NCBI RefSeq assembly: GCF_003925875.1 | Contig: NZ_AP019309.1 | Location: 1,612,001 to 1,676,000 of the forward strand | DNA length: 64,000 nt | DNA from: Intestinibaculum porci | Lineage (GTDB): Bacteria > Bacillota_I > Bacilli_A > Erysipelotrichales > Coprobacillaceae | Reading direction: 5' to 3' | In this document: positions 44,224-53,259 of the stretch, one piece after another | Numbering within the stretch: position 1 is the first letter of the stretch | Layout of the letters: every line of letters starts with the position of its first letter | Made by a program: the position numbers and the translations under genes | The notes under the pieces: generated by a model | The model's input: the letters and a program-made list of their open reading frames with translations, nothing else | The model's database searches: none | Told to the model about the DNA's origin: nothing

Positions 44224-46581
44224 TTAGAGTGCTTTCATTAAATAAAGACGGGAATCGAAATCCTGATATAAGCGGACATTTTCATTATATCCTGTTCCAG
44301 TATAAGATGTTTTTAAACAAATACCACCATACATCAATGATGCACCTGATAAAGATGCATAATAGTCCTTTTCACCTTCTAGTTTGACAAACTGTGAAGC
44401 AACTTTTTGAGTCAGGGAATCCGGCTTAATATGAATGGGAATCTGACTATTAATTAAATCACCAAAACGACGAATATCTTCCTTGTGGGATACATTTTGA
44501 AATGAGTAACATTTCATGGGATCAAGACCTCTCGCCTTATATGTATGAAAAGGCTGATGCGGATGGACTAATGTCTGCAAGGTGAAGCCAATAGCACAGC
44601 TTTGATCTTGTGCAACACATGTCCAGCTATACTCCTGGCGATCATTTTGCTTTTGCATCGTACGATAAAAGTGTCCTTCTTGTAAAATCGTACGGTATTG
44701 TTTATACCAGGTAATCTGCTGCTTAACTTCTTCTAATGCGTTTTTACTGAGATCATTAAGGTTGAGCTCATAACCAAGGATAGCGAAGGTAGCTACGTCA
44801 AAGCGTGTTTTGAGAGAAGTCTGCCTTAAAGTCTGGTGATTAGGACTGGCAGAGACATGAGCAGAAAAGACAGATAATGGATACCCATAGCTATAGTTTT
44901 CCTGAATTTGCGCGCGACAGATCGGATCAGTATTATCACTTGCCCAGATTTGTGGAAAAAAACAAAGTATGCCTAAATCAAAACGATTGCCCCCAGCAGC
45001 ACAGCCTTCAAATAAGATATGGGGGAACTTCACTGTGAGACGATGCATAAGATCATAAAGACCTAAGACGTAGCGGTGAAAAACTTCTCCCTGTCTTGAG
45101 GCCTCTAATGAAGGAGAAAAAGCATCGGAAATGATGCGATTCATATCCCATTTGATATAGTCAATGGGAGCACTTGAAAAGAGGTCACTCATGACTTTTT
45201 CGAGGTGATCAACAACGTCTTTTCGTGTTAGATCTAATAAACGCTGATGACGTCCTTCCGAATGTGGCGTATGAGGAATCGCTAAGGTCCAATCAGGATG
45301 TTCCTGATAAAGTGTACTCTTCACATTGACCATTTCTGGTTCAATCCATAAGCCAAAATCCATGCCTAATTCATGGATCTTTTCACCAAAATATTTAAGA
45401 CCATGAGGTAACTTTTTCGAATTGACAAACCAGTCGCCTAGGGAAGATGTATCATCATCGCGATGACCAAACCAGCCATCATCTAAAACAAATAATTCTA
45501 TCCCCACTTGTTTGGCTTTCTTAGCTAATGAGAGAAGCTTATGTTCATTAAACTGAAAATAATAGGCTTCCCAGCTGTTCAACAAAACAGGACGTGGTTT
45601 ATGCTTCCATTCTCCTCTGACGATATGTTCACGGATAAAGGCATGCATATGTAAACTTAATACGCTCCATCCTTCATGAGAATAGGTCATGACCGCTTCT
45701 GGCGCTTCAAACGTTTCGTGAGGTTCTAGTACCCATTGAAAGCCACGAGGATTGATGCCTGATAAAAAGTGGGTCTGTCCATAGGCATTGACTTCGGCCA
45801 TTTCATAGTGATTGCCACTATAGATCAGATTCATACCATAACAGGATCCATAGTCTTCACTGGTGTTTTTCTCACTGATCATGACAAAAGGATTTGCGCG
45901 GCTTGATGAAGTCCCGGTAAATGAAGAAATCTCATGTTTACCAGCTAAAAGCGATGTATCGTGACGATTCATTTCATTGCTCCAAGAGCCCGTAAAAGAT
46001 GTCATCACATAATCATTATTCGTTAAATCTAACTGTGTACTCATTAGCCTGTTAAGAGTCACAGTTTCATCACTATCGTTAATCAGACGACTGCTGCGAC
46101 AAATGACATCCTCATCTTCATAAACATAATAGTGCAGTTCAAGACGTAAATCAGCTTGCTGATCCTTAAGCGTGATCACAAGATGATTGTTTCCTGCGAG
46201 GCCATAGGATCCCGGTAAAGTGTCATAGGGATCTTTCTTGGCAAGGATTTCTGCTTTTTGGAAAAGGAAATCTGAAGTGCGGCTGCCATTTTCATGAATC
46301 ACTTCAATAAAGGGTTCACGGATATCCCCTTTCCCTTCTGCAGACATTTCCAAAGGTGTATTTTCCAGCATGACATCGGGATCATCATCACTATAAATAA
46401 TGGTATTGCCACACTCACAAGCACGCTTCTGTGCGAAGGCCAATGCTTCATCGCTCGTGACTTGCGGTAAAAGTGGACCATAATAGAGATGTTCTAAATG
46501 TCCTGATGGTAAGACTTCAAATAAATAAGTTGTTGTTTTTGTTGAGAGTGCATAAACACGTTCATTAATTGTTGTGATCAT
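44224..46581 (-). CDS. Alpha-galactosidase, GH36
   Basis: 785 residues. The N-terminal beta-supersandwich is followed by a TIM barrel with D-D-G-W-F-G-H-R-D-D-D, G-L-W-I-E-P-E-M-V-N, the nucleophile in K-W-D-M-N-R (D near 478) and the acid/base in S-D-N-T-D (near 550). The enzyme releases alpha-1,6-linked galactose from melibiose and raffinose-type oligosaccharides. It has no signal peptide, so it acts in the cytoplasm on sugars taken up by the neighbouring GPH symporter. GGAGG lies 7 nt before the ATG. It is last in a three-gene operon; a small intercistronic hairpin (46603-46622, TCCGGC/GCCGGA) separates it from the symporter gene. Confidence 0.93.
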   Translation of the reverse strand: MITTINERVYALSTKTTTYLFEVLPSGHLEHLYYGPLLPQVTSDEALAFAQKRACECGNTIIYSDDDPDVMLENTPLEMSAEGKGDIREPFIEVIHENGSRTSDFLFQKAEILAKKDPYDTLPGSYGLAGNNHLVITLKDQQADLRLELHYYVYEDEDVICRSSRLINDSDETVTLNRLMSTQLDLTNNDYVMTSFTGSWSNEMNRHDTSLLAGKHEISSFTGTSSSRANPFVMISEKNTSEDYGSCYGMNLIYSGNHYEMAEVNAYGQTHFLSGINPRGFQWVLEPHETFEAPEAVMTYSHEGWSVLSLHMHAFIREHIVRGEWKHKPRPVLLNSWEAYYFQFNEHKLLSLAKKAKQVGIELFVLDDGWFGHRDDDTSSLGDWFVNSKKLPHGLKYFGEKIHELGMDFGLWIEPEMVNVKSTLYQEHPDWTLAIPHTPHSEGRHQRLLDLTRKDVVDHLEKVMSDLFSSAPIDYIKWDMNRIISDAFSPSLEASRQGEVFHRYVLGLYDLMHRLTVKFPHILFEGCAAGGNRFDLGILCFFPQIWASDNTDPICRAQIQENYSYGYPLSVFSAHVSASPNHQTLRQTSLKTRFDVATFAILGYELNLNDLSKNALEEVKQQITWYKQYRTILQEGHFYRTMQKQNDRQEYSWTCVAQDQSCAIGFTLQTLVHPHQPFHTYKARGLDPMKCYSFQNVSHKEDIRRFGDLINSQIPIHIKPDSLTQKVASQFVKLEGEKDYYASLSGASLMYGGICLKTSYTGTGYNENVRLYQDFDSRLYLMKAL

Positions 46582-46628
46582 TATAATCCTCCCATGAGAA
46601 AGTCCGGCAAAGTAATGCCGGATCTTTG

Positions 46629-48068
46629 TTATTTTTGTTTTTCGTGAAGATGGGCCACTTCGTTGGCTAAGGCTTCTACTTTTTCATCTGTTAATATATA
46701 TTTCTTTCTAAACCAGAAGAAGGCAATAATAATACCAGCCATCGGAATGAGAGTGACAACCAGGCGCAAACCCATTTTCTGCGCAAGTGAGACTGCACTG
46801 GCAAAGTCAAAGGTCTGCTGGGCAGTGGTCGTGGCTTTGTCCGATAAAGAGAGTATGCCTAACGTAATCGATGCCACGAAAGCCGCAATCCCTGACGCTA
46901 ATTTCACGACAAAAGTCTGCATGGAGAAAATGACAGATTCATCACGGCGATGGTTTTTGATTTCCCCGTAATCGACGGTGTTGGCAAGAAAGATCGTGGT
47001 TAAAACATTATTGATGCCTGAGGCTGCCATAATCAGAACACCAGGAATCAAATACACAGCTAAAAGCTTTGATCCTGAAATAGCAAATAATAGTAAAACA
47101 ATATAGCCGATCACCGACATGGCTAAACTGATATAGAAAATATGCGTATTGGCAATTTTTAAAGCACGTCTTAACAGCGGATAAAGGGCCATCATGGCCA
47201 AAATCTGCGCCGCCCCGGCGACGGTATTAAAAAGGGTATAATTATTATACCAGCCCGATCCGCCTAAATCATACTTAAAGAAATAGATCACTAAATTAGA
47301 TGTAATATACATCGCTGTATTGATTAAGACAATCGTCACGACAACCGCCATGGCCTGATCATTATGAACAAGTGATACAAACATATCCTTGACACTGGCA
47401 GCCGGCATAGAGACAGATGATTTTTCTTTAATATTGAGACAAGTAATGATGATAAAGACGGCAAACAATATGGCAATGATGAGAGCAAACCATTTGAAAC
47501 CAATACGTTCAATGTCTTTGGCAGAGGTGCCGCCAAAAGCGCTGCCTAAGGCATGAACGGCTAATAAAGTGAAGATTGTGACAATCGCCGAACCGACCCC
47601 AGAACAGGATCTGGCAAGAGCAGTGAGGTTTTCTCTTTCCTCGCCGCCTCTGGTAAAGGCGGGAATCATTGACCAGAAAGGAATATCCATCATGGTATAA
47701 GTGACGCCCCATAAAATATAGAAGATGGCGGCATAAGCGATTAATCCCGCACCATTTAATGCTGGCGGACAGGCAAACATGGCAAAAAGAACAACCGAAT
47801 TAGTCAGTGTCCCAATGAGCAGCCATGGTCGGAATTTGCCAAAACGTGTTCTTGTTTTGGCGACGATCACGCCCATGACGGGATCATTAAAGGCATCGAA
47901 GACTCTGGCGACTAGCAGAATGACTGCCATGGCATAAGCACTCACGCCCATAATATCTTGAAAGTAATAAAGGATATAGCTGGCAGAAAGCATGTAGACC
48001 ATGTCTTTTCCTACTGCGCCAAGTCCATAGGAGGCTTTTTCTCGTCCTGTTAACGTTTTATTGTTCAT
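46629..48068 (-). CDS. GPH-family sugar:cation symporter (MelB-like)
   Basis: 479 residues and twelve membrane spans. The start M-N-N-K-T-L-T-G-R-E-K-A-S-Y-G-L-G-A-V-G-K-D, then D-A-F-N-D-P-V-M-G and R-F-G-K-F-R-P-W, are signatures of the glycoside-pentoside-hexuronide family. With a GH36 enzyme in the same operon the substrate is likely an alpha-galactoside taken up with Na+ or H+. It overlaps the upstream gene by 11 nt, so it is translationally coupled. Confidence 0.92.
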   Translation of the reverse strand: MNNKTLTGREKASYGLGAVGKDMVYMLSASYILYYFQDIMGVSAYAMAVILLVARVFDAFNDPVMGVIVAKTRTRFGKFRPWLLIGTLTNSVVLFAMFACPPALNGAGLIAYAAIFYILWGVTYTMMDIPFWSMIPAFTRGGEERENLTALARSCSGVGSAIVTIFTLLAVHALGSAFGGTSAKDIERIGFKWFALIIAILFAVFIIITCLNIKEKSSVSMPAASVKDMFVSLVHNDQAMAVVVTIVLINTAMYITSNLVIYFFKYDLGGSGWYNNYTLFNTVAGAAQILAMMALYPLLRRALKIANTHIFYISLAMSVIGYIVLLLFAISGSKLLAVYLIPGVLIMAASGINNVLTTIFLANTVDYGEIKNHRRDESVIFSMQTFVVKLASGIAAFVASITLGILSLSDKATTTAQQTFDFASAVSLAQKMGLRLVVTLIPMAGIIIAFFWFRKKYILTDEKVEALANEVAHLHEKQK

Positions 48069-49599
48069 TGTGTTTCCCTCTCATTTCCATGGCCAGTTTC
48101 ACCACTTTATAAGCACCATCATAAAGGCCCATTTTCTTATTGCGCATAATATTTTGACACATCTCTTGAAGAAATGAGGAATCATTCAGGAATAATTCCA
48201 GCATTTGAATGACATGAGGGAGATCTTCGCATTCTAATGTGCCATCCCCCATTTCTGCAGAATGAATAGCCCCCCACTTTTCATGACCGCCAATCCGGTG
48301 AATAAAGAGTTTAGGAATCGGATAAAAGGTCAGTTCACTTGGTTTTGTCACTAAAACATCGGTGCTGCGCATTAATAAATTTGTACAATAAACCGCCTGA
48401 AAGATATTCTGATGATAAAAAGCGTGAATCCCGAAAATAGGTTCATCGAGAGCTTTTTGTGCAAATGTCTGCGTTTCTTTCCAGTGATCGAAATGTTCGA
48501 CAGAACGTTTATGAAGTTCAGGAATTTCTTTACATAACTGATCCCAGACATTACGATAGTCTCCTACATTGATATAAAGCATCGCTTTCTTCTCTTCAAT
48601 CAGTGGGAGCAGATAGCGAATAATTCCAGCAAAGATTTCTCTTTGTGCCCCGGCCCCGCCAATGGTTAAAAGGAAGCGCATCGGCTGTTTGGCTTCCTTT
48701 CGACGGATTCTCGCTTCACAATCTTTTTCAACATTTGCAGTCAGTTCATGATCAACATAATGTCCGGTGTAAACAAGACTGCCTTCAGGCATTGGCCGCA
48801 GAACTTTTGCGCCCTGCATGCCATTTAAAATGCGATAGCCTTGATAAGCCTGATGGGTTTGCACAGTATGAAGACTGCCTTCAGCTAAATGAAGGGCCAT
48901 CGGCCAGTTATCAGGAATGGCATTGACGACATATTTCATATGTCCATGAAGCGCCGCTTGAGCTGGCCAGACATGCGTCGCAATAAGCGGAATATCTTTA
49001 GGAATATTGTGAAATACGGGCGCCATTAATTCCGCATTCTTCTGATCGGCCGCATTATAGCTGAGTTTGCGAAAGCCTTCATAGTTCATCGGTTCCCAAA
49101 CGACATGATTAAAAGCACGACTCTTTTGCGAGATACGTGATCCCATGGAGTACAAATCATTTTGGGCAGAGATCACTTTTGTACAAGTTGTATCCGGATA
49201 AGAGTTAAGATCCATCCAGTAAAGATGATATCCTAATGCTTGGGCCGCAGAAGCCATGGCCATCGAAATACGATAATGGCCAAATCCCATGCGGATATTC
49301 CCGACAATGATCCCTTTTTCATGATCAAATATTTCTCTTTCCTCTTGATTTACGCTTTCAGCACGCTCCCCAACAAGCAAGTTACTGACGCCCAGTAAAT
49401 CCCCAATTTCCCTATTGGCGACTAAAGCCACCGGATAATCCTTATTTTGGTCATCACCAAATCGTTTAATAAAACGCTGTTTCGAACGAACTGCTTTTTG
49501 ATAATCCGAATTACTAATGGGATTACCAAAAATAATAGCCGAACGATCTCTTTTAACGATTGATACTTGATCGAAATCAATCTTCTTGTTTTTATTCAT
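48058..49599 (-). CDS. Glycosyltransferase-like (GT-B fold) protein of unknown substrate
   Basis: 513 residues, soluble. The region G-I-I-V-G-N-I-R-M-G-F-G-H-Y-R-I-S-M-A is like the N-terminal G-x-G-H loop of MurG/MGDG-synthase-type GT-B enzymes. The later F-L-L-T-I-G-G-A-G-A-Q and the stretch L-L-M-R-S-T-D-V-L-V-T-K-P-S-E-L-T are placed like the donor-binding half. I do not recognise a characterised homologue. It is first in the operon with the GPH symporter and alpha-galactosidase, so a role in making or processing a galactoside is suggested by context only. Alternatively it could be an inverting phosphorylase-like or epimerase-like enzyme. The promoter and dyad lie 60-100 bases upstream. 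Confidence 0.6.
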   Translation of the reverse strand: MNKNKKIDFDQVSIVKRDRSAIIFGNPISNSDYQKAVRSKQRFIKRFGDDQNKDYPVALVANREIGDLLGVSNLLVGERAESVNQEEREIFDHEKGIIVGNIRMGFGHYRISMAMASAAQALGYHLYWMDLNSYPDTTCTKVISAQNDLYSMGSRISQKSRAFNHVVWEPMNYEGFRKLSYNAADQKNAELMAPVFHNIPKDIPLIATHVWPAQAALHGHMKYVVNAIPDNWPMALHLAEGSLHTVQTHQAYQGYRILNGMQGAKVLRPMPEGSLVYTGHYVDHELTANVEKDCEARIRRKEAKQPMRFLLTIGGAGAQREIFAGIIRYLLPLIEEKKAMLYINVGDYRNVWDQLCKEIPELHKRSVEHFDHWKETQTFAQKALDEPIFGIHAFYHQNIFQAVYCTNLLMRSTDVLVTKPSELTFYPIPKLFIHRIGGHEKWGAIHSAEMGDGTLECEDLPHVIQMLELFLNDSSFLQEMCQNIMRNKKMGLYDGAYKVVKLAMEMRGKHNEQ

Positions 49600-49658
49600 T
49601 ATAGAATCCTCTTTTCATGTTGACATATTATTATTGTACAACATTGAAGTAAGCGCAT

Positions 49659-49696
49659 ATAATAATTATTTAAAAATAAACTGTAAAACTTTACAG
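49659..49696 (-). promoter_or_regulatory. Promoter and dyad operator of the galactoside operon
   Basis: Minus-strand TTTACA (49682-49687), 17-nt spacer, TATTAT (49659-49664). The -35 lies inside the inverted repeat CTGTAAAACTTTACAG (49681-49696), which suits a repressor, but no regulator gene is adjacent. Confidence 0.7.
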
Positions 49697-49755
49697 TTTC
49701 ATTTGTGATGACTTCACTCTTTAGTGTATTATTTCAAGACATTTCTGATGGATGG

Positions 49756-49784
49756 AAAAAGATCTCCAGTAATAGCGGAGATCT
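49756..49784 (-). terminator. Terminator after homocysteine methyltransferase gene
   Basis: AGATCTCC / GGAGATCT stem, 9-nt loop, T-run on the minus strand. Confidence 0.9.
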
Positions 49785-49797
49785 GCAATGTGTTATA

Positions 49798-50739
49798 TTA
49801 TTTGATATGAATTTGTTTAATATCTTTCATCTGTAAGAAACGATCACGTGCTGCGGCGACTTGCTTAATATGTTTTTCGGTTGTTGTGCAACAGCCGCCG
49901 ACGCCTTTTGCGCCAGCTTTATACCAGGTATAAGCATAATCACCAAAGGAAACCTGATCACCCTTTCCTGACCATGTTTTGGTAACGGGATCATAGACTT
50001 CACCGCTATTTGGATAAACAAAGACTGGTAAATCCGTTACGCGGACGAGATCTTCAATCAGCCCTAGAATATGACGCGGATCTGTACAGTTGATGCCAAT
50101 TGCTTTTAAATGTGAGTAAGCAGATAAAGCCTGCACGCATTCTGCCATCGTCTGTCCTTCATTGGTATGATGTGAGTCACGACAAGAGAAACTGATCCAG
50201 TAATCAAGACCTAATTCTTCACCGATTTGCGCTTCGACAAGTGCTTCTCTTAAAGAAGGATCGGTTTCAAATAAGATAATATCTGCCCCCGCTTCATGTA
50301 ATAATTCAATACGTCTTTTATGAAAGTTATAAAGCTCCTGGTCTGAGATTTTATAATGGCCACGATATTCACTGCCATCGGCTAAATAAGCGCCATAAGG
50401 GCCAACAGATCCTAAACAAAGCGGATACGTGCGCGTATGATCAGCATTTTGCCACCACTCTTCACGAGCCTGCTTGAATAAGTCAACGGATAAAGTAATA
50501 AAGTGTTCAGCTTCCGCTAAGCTGTAGCCAGCTTCTAATAAACCAGGAATACTCGCTTGATAGCTGGCCGTAATGCCACAGTCGGCGCCGGCTTCAAAAT
50601 AGTTATAATGCACCTGCTTAATGAGCTCAGGATATTTAGCGAGGACACTAGCGGTCCATAATTTGTTATTAAGTGATGGGCAATGCAGCTCTTCTAAAGC
50701 GCTCGACATCGCGCCATCAATGACAAAATATTCATTCAT
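49798..50739 (-). CDS. mmuM: Homocysteine S-methyltransferase (MmuM-like)
   Basis: 313 residues. The zinc ligands are in G-I-N-C-T-D (near 216) and G-G-C-C-T-T-T (near 282), the three-cysteine site of the BHMT/MmuM family; the substrate-side motif I-D-G-A-M-S is at the start. MmuM makes methionine from homocysteine using S-methylmethionine or SAM. It begins at the base after the stop of the amino-acid symporter gene, so the pair is one operon and the symporter probably brings in the methyl donor or a related amino acid. Confidence 0.92.
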   Translation of the reverse strand: MNEYFVIDGAMSSALEELHCPSLNNKLWTASVLAKYPELIKQVHYNYFEAGADCGITASYQASIPGLLEAGYSLAEAEHFITLSVDLFKQAREEWWQNADHTRTYPLCLGSVGPYGAYLADGSEYRGHYKISDQELYNFHKRRIELLHEAGADIILFETDPSLREALVEAQIGEELGLDYWISFSCRDSHHTNEGQTMAECVQALSAYSHLKAIGINCTDPRHILGLIEDLVRVTDLPVFVYPNSGEVYDPVTKTWSGKGDQVSFGDYAYTWYKAGAKGVGGCCTTTEKHIKQVAAARDRFLQMKDIKQIHIK

Positions 50740-52158
50740 TTAAACATTCTCCTTGTTGCCATAAACAACTGGCGGAACATTTTCCCCAGCTTCTTTTAAT
50801 GGTAAATAACGATCCCAGAAGTCTTTGAACAGACGGATGATTTCTCCTTGTTTGGTGTAGATGAAAACCATCGTTACGATGACATAGATCCCTGAAAGGA
50901 TATCGGTCATCGCCCAAAGGGTTGTCGCCTGAACATTGTATAAAAAGACACATGGAACTAAATAATAAAGCATATAAATTTTGGTAAAGATCTTATTGCG
51001 ATGGGTGTCGCCAAAGACGTAGTTTACGGATTTTTCACAGCTATAATACATGCCGATAATAGTCGTCCAGGCAAAAACAGTAATCGCTAACGCCATGAAG
51101 TACTTGCCAAAAGGACCATAGACTTCTCCAAAGGCGACCGTTGTTAAACGGGCTGATGTGACACCAGGATGGGTGACATAAACGTTTGTCAGAATTAATG
51201 ATAAAGCTGTGACTGAACATACGACAATCGTATCCAAGAAAACTTCACCCCAGCCCCAGGAAGCCTGACGAACCGGATGATCAGTTTTAGCGCTGGCATG
51301 AGCGATCATCCCATAACCAGTCCCAGCATCATTTGAATAAAGACCACGCGCCACGCCATAACGAATGGCATCACGGACGGTTGCTCCGGCGAAACCGCCA
51401 ATTCCCGCCATTGGGGTAAAGGCGCTTTTAAAAATTAACATAAAGGCCGCGGGAACCCTGGTGATATTGAGAATCAGGATCCCTAATCCAGCTAAAATAT
51501 AGATCATCGCCATAAATGGAACGACCTTTTCCATGACTGATGAGATACGTTTGAGACCGCCAAAGATCGTCACAAAACACGTAATACCCAAAATCGTAAT
51601 GGAAATACGCGGATCAATATTGAAGGCTTCTTTTAAAGAACTGGTGACGGATTCGCTTTGCACTGAGCAGGTCCAAGGTCCAAAGACAAAGCAGGCAATG
51701 GCTAAAATAACGGCCCCAGTTTTCCAGCCTAAGGCATTGCGCATGACAAACGAACGATCGCACATGTATTCGTCCATTGATTCGCTGTATTTGACGCGAT
51801 AACGCTGTCCTAAAATAATTTCACAGGCTTTGATTGACATGCCAAATAAACCGGAAAACCACATCCAGAAGATCGCGCCCGGACCACCGGAAACGAGAGC
51901 CGTGGCGACCCCGCCGATATTGCCGACACCAATGGTATTCGCCATGGCCGTACAGGCGGCCGCAAAGCCAGAGACAGTGCCTGTTCCTTCCCCTTTCTTA
52001 AACATTTTCCCATAGGTATTTTTAAAATGAAAGGGAATTTTTCTAAAGTTGTAATAAAAACGGAAACGAATCGATAGAAAGATTCCTGTTCCTAAGATCA
52101 GCACAGTCATCCATGTCCCCCACATGGCATTGGCTGCTGATTGTAACCATGATGACAT
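50740..52158 (-). CDS. AGCS-family sodium:amino-acid symporter
   Basis: 472 residues with about eleven spans. The segment T-G-T-V-S-G-F-A-A-A-C-T-A-M-A-N-T-I-G and N-I-G-G-V-A-T-A near residues 58-85, and G-V-A-R-G-L-Y-S-N-D-A-G further on, are typical of the alanine/glycine:cation symporter family (AlsT/DagA-like). Known members move alanine, glycine or glutamine with Na+. Its operon partner mmuM argues for S-methylmethionine or methionine-related uptake, which would be an unusual substrate for this family. AAGGAAGGAG precedes the ATG. Confidence 0.9.
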   Translation of the reverse strand: MSSWLQSAANAMWGTWMTVLILGTGIFLSIRFRFYYNFRKIPFHFKNTYGKMFKKGEGTGTVSGFAAACTAMANTIGVGNIGGVATALVSGGPGAIFWMWFSGLFGMSIKACEIILGQRYRVKYSESMDEYMCDRSFVMRNALGWKTGAVILAIACFVFGPWTCSVQSESVTSSLKEAFNIDPRISITILGITCFVTIFGGLKRISSVMEKVVPFMAMIYILAGLGILILNITRVPAAFMLIFKSAFTPMAGIGGFAGATVRDAIRYGVARGLYSNDAGTGYGMIAHASAKTDHPVRQASWGWGEVFLDTIVVCSVTALSLILTNVYVTHPGVTSARLTTVAFGEVYGPFGKYFMALAITVFAWTTIIGMYYSCEKSVNYVFGDTHRNKIFTKIYMLYYLVPCVFLYNVQATTLWAMTDILSGIYVIVTMVFIYTKQGEIIRLFKDFWDRYLPLKEAGENVPPVVYGNKENV

Positions 52159-52190
52159 AGTGTAACTCCTTCCTTAAATGCATAAGATAA

Positions 52191-52219
52191 ATATAACAGT
52201 ATATTTAGGCAAATGTAAA
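52191..52219 (-). promoter_or_regulatory. Promoter of the AGCS-mmuM operon
   Basis: Minus-strand TTTACA (52214-52219), 17-nt spacer, TTATAT (52191-52196). The leader is about 30 nt; no S-box or T-box was found. Confidence 0.6.
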
Positions 52220-52330
52220 AGAAAATCTACATATTTCATGAAAAAACAACGAATTATTTTCAATAATGGACGCACTCACTTTCTTTTTCAAGAAAATGTT
52301 TTATAATGAGGCCTATTAGGGGGAAGAAAA

Positions 52331-53218
52331 ATGAAAAAAGGTTTCTTGTTGACTGCCTTAGGGGCCGCCTGCTGGGGCTTTAGCGGGACTTGTGGTCAAT
52401 ATTTATTTATACATGCCCATATCTCCTCATCCTATTTAACAACGATGAGGATGCTGATTGCTGGTGGTGTTTTAATGATCATCACTTTCATAAATTCAAG
52501 AGAGATGCTGAAACGTTTGATACAAAATAAACGCGATCTCTTACAGCTTTTCATTTTTGCCATTGGCGGTTTAGCTTTTTCGCAGTGGACATATCTGACC
52601 GCTATTTCTTATTCGAATGCGGCCACGGCTACGGTTTTACAGTATTTATATCCAACTTTACTCGTTATTTTGACTTGCCTTAAAGATCATCGTTTCCCTC
52701 AAAGCATTGAGGTCTTGTGTATTGTTTTGGCGACCTTAGGGACCTTTGTCCTCGCTACCCATGGTCATCTAAGCAGATTAAATATTTCTATGCAAGGACT
52801 CTTATGGGGGATTTTAGCGGCGATAGCAGCCTGCAGCTACACGTTAACTCCGGTGAAACTGATGCATCGTTATGGCAGTCTGCCAATCGTCAGTTTAGGG
52901 ATGATGATTGGCGGCTTATTTATGGGAATTGCCTTCCAGTCTTATAAACATATCCCAGCCTTAGATATATCTGGCATCTTAGCGATGTTAGCGATCGGTT
53001 TAATCGGCACCGCTTTAGCCTTTACTATGTATCTTTTTGGGGTCAGTACAATTGGTGCGATCAAAGCGAGTATGTTAGCGAGCTTAGAGCCGGTCAGTGC
53101 CGCAATTTGTTCATTCTTCTGGTTACATACAACCTTTCAGTTCACTGATTTCTTAGGTTTTTTCCTGATAATGGCCACTGTTTTCATCTTAGCAAAAGCC
53201 AAAGAAAAGGCTCAATAA
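52331..53218 (+). CDS. EamA/DMT-family transporter
   Basis: 295 residues and ten membrane spans in two EamA repeats. It begins with the family-typical G-A-A-C-W-G-F-S-G-T-C-G-Q-Y-L and has the second-half pattern A-L-A-F-T-M-Y-L-F-G-V and S-M-L-A-S-L-E-P-V-S-A. DMT proteins of this kind export or import metabolites such as amino acids; the substrate cannot be told here. A TATAAT (52302-52307) with a poor -35 and an AGGGGGAAG ribosome site precede it. It is transcribed divergently from the AGCS operon. Confidence 0.9.
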   Translation: MKKGFLLTALGAACWGFSGTCGQYLFIHAHISSSYLTTMRMLIAGGVLMIITFINSREMLKRLIQNKRDLLQLFIFAIGGLAFSQWTYLTAISYSNAATATVLQYLYPTLLVILTCLKDHRFPQSIEVLCIVLATLGTFVLATHGHLSRLNISMQGLLWGILAAIAACSYTLTPVKLMHRYGSLPIVSLGMMIGGLFMGIAFQSYKHIPALDISGILAMLAIGLIGTALAFTMYLFGVSTIGAIKASMLASLEPVSAAICSFFWLHTTFQFTDFLGFFLIMATVFILAKAKEKAQ

Positions 53219-53241
53219 AACGCACCTAAATGGTGCGTTTT
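53217..53241. terminator. Bidirectional terminator
   Basis: AAAACGCACC / GGTGCGTTTT with a 5-nt loop. The A and T tracts on both sides make it usable for the converging EamA and PanE-like genes. Confidence 0.85.
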
Positions 53242-53259
53242 AAGGCTTTCGCAATCATT

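Noticed and set aside
53217-53241. Attachment site or small RNA
   Set aside because: It is a simple bidirectional terminator between converging genes.
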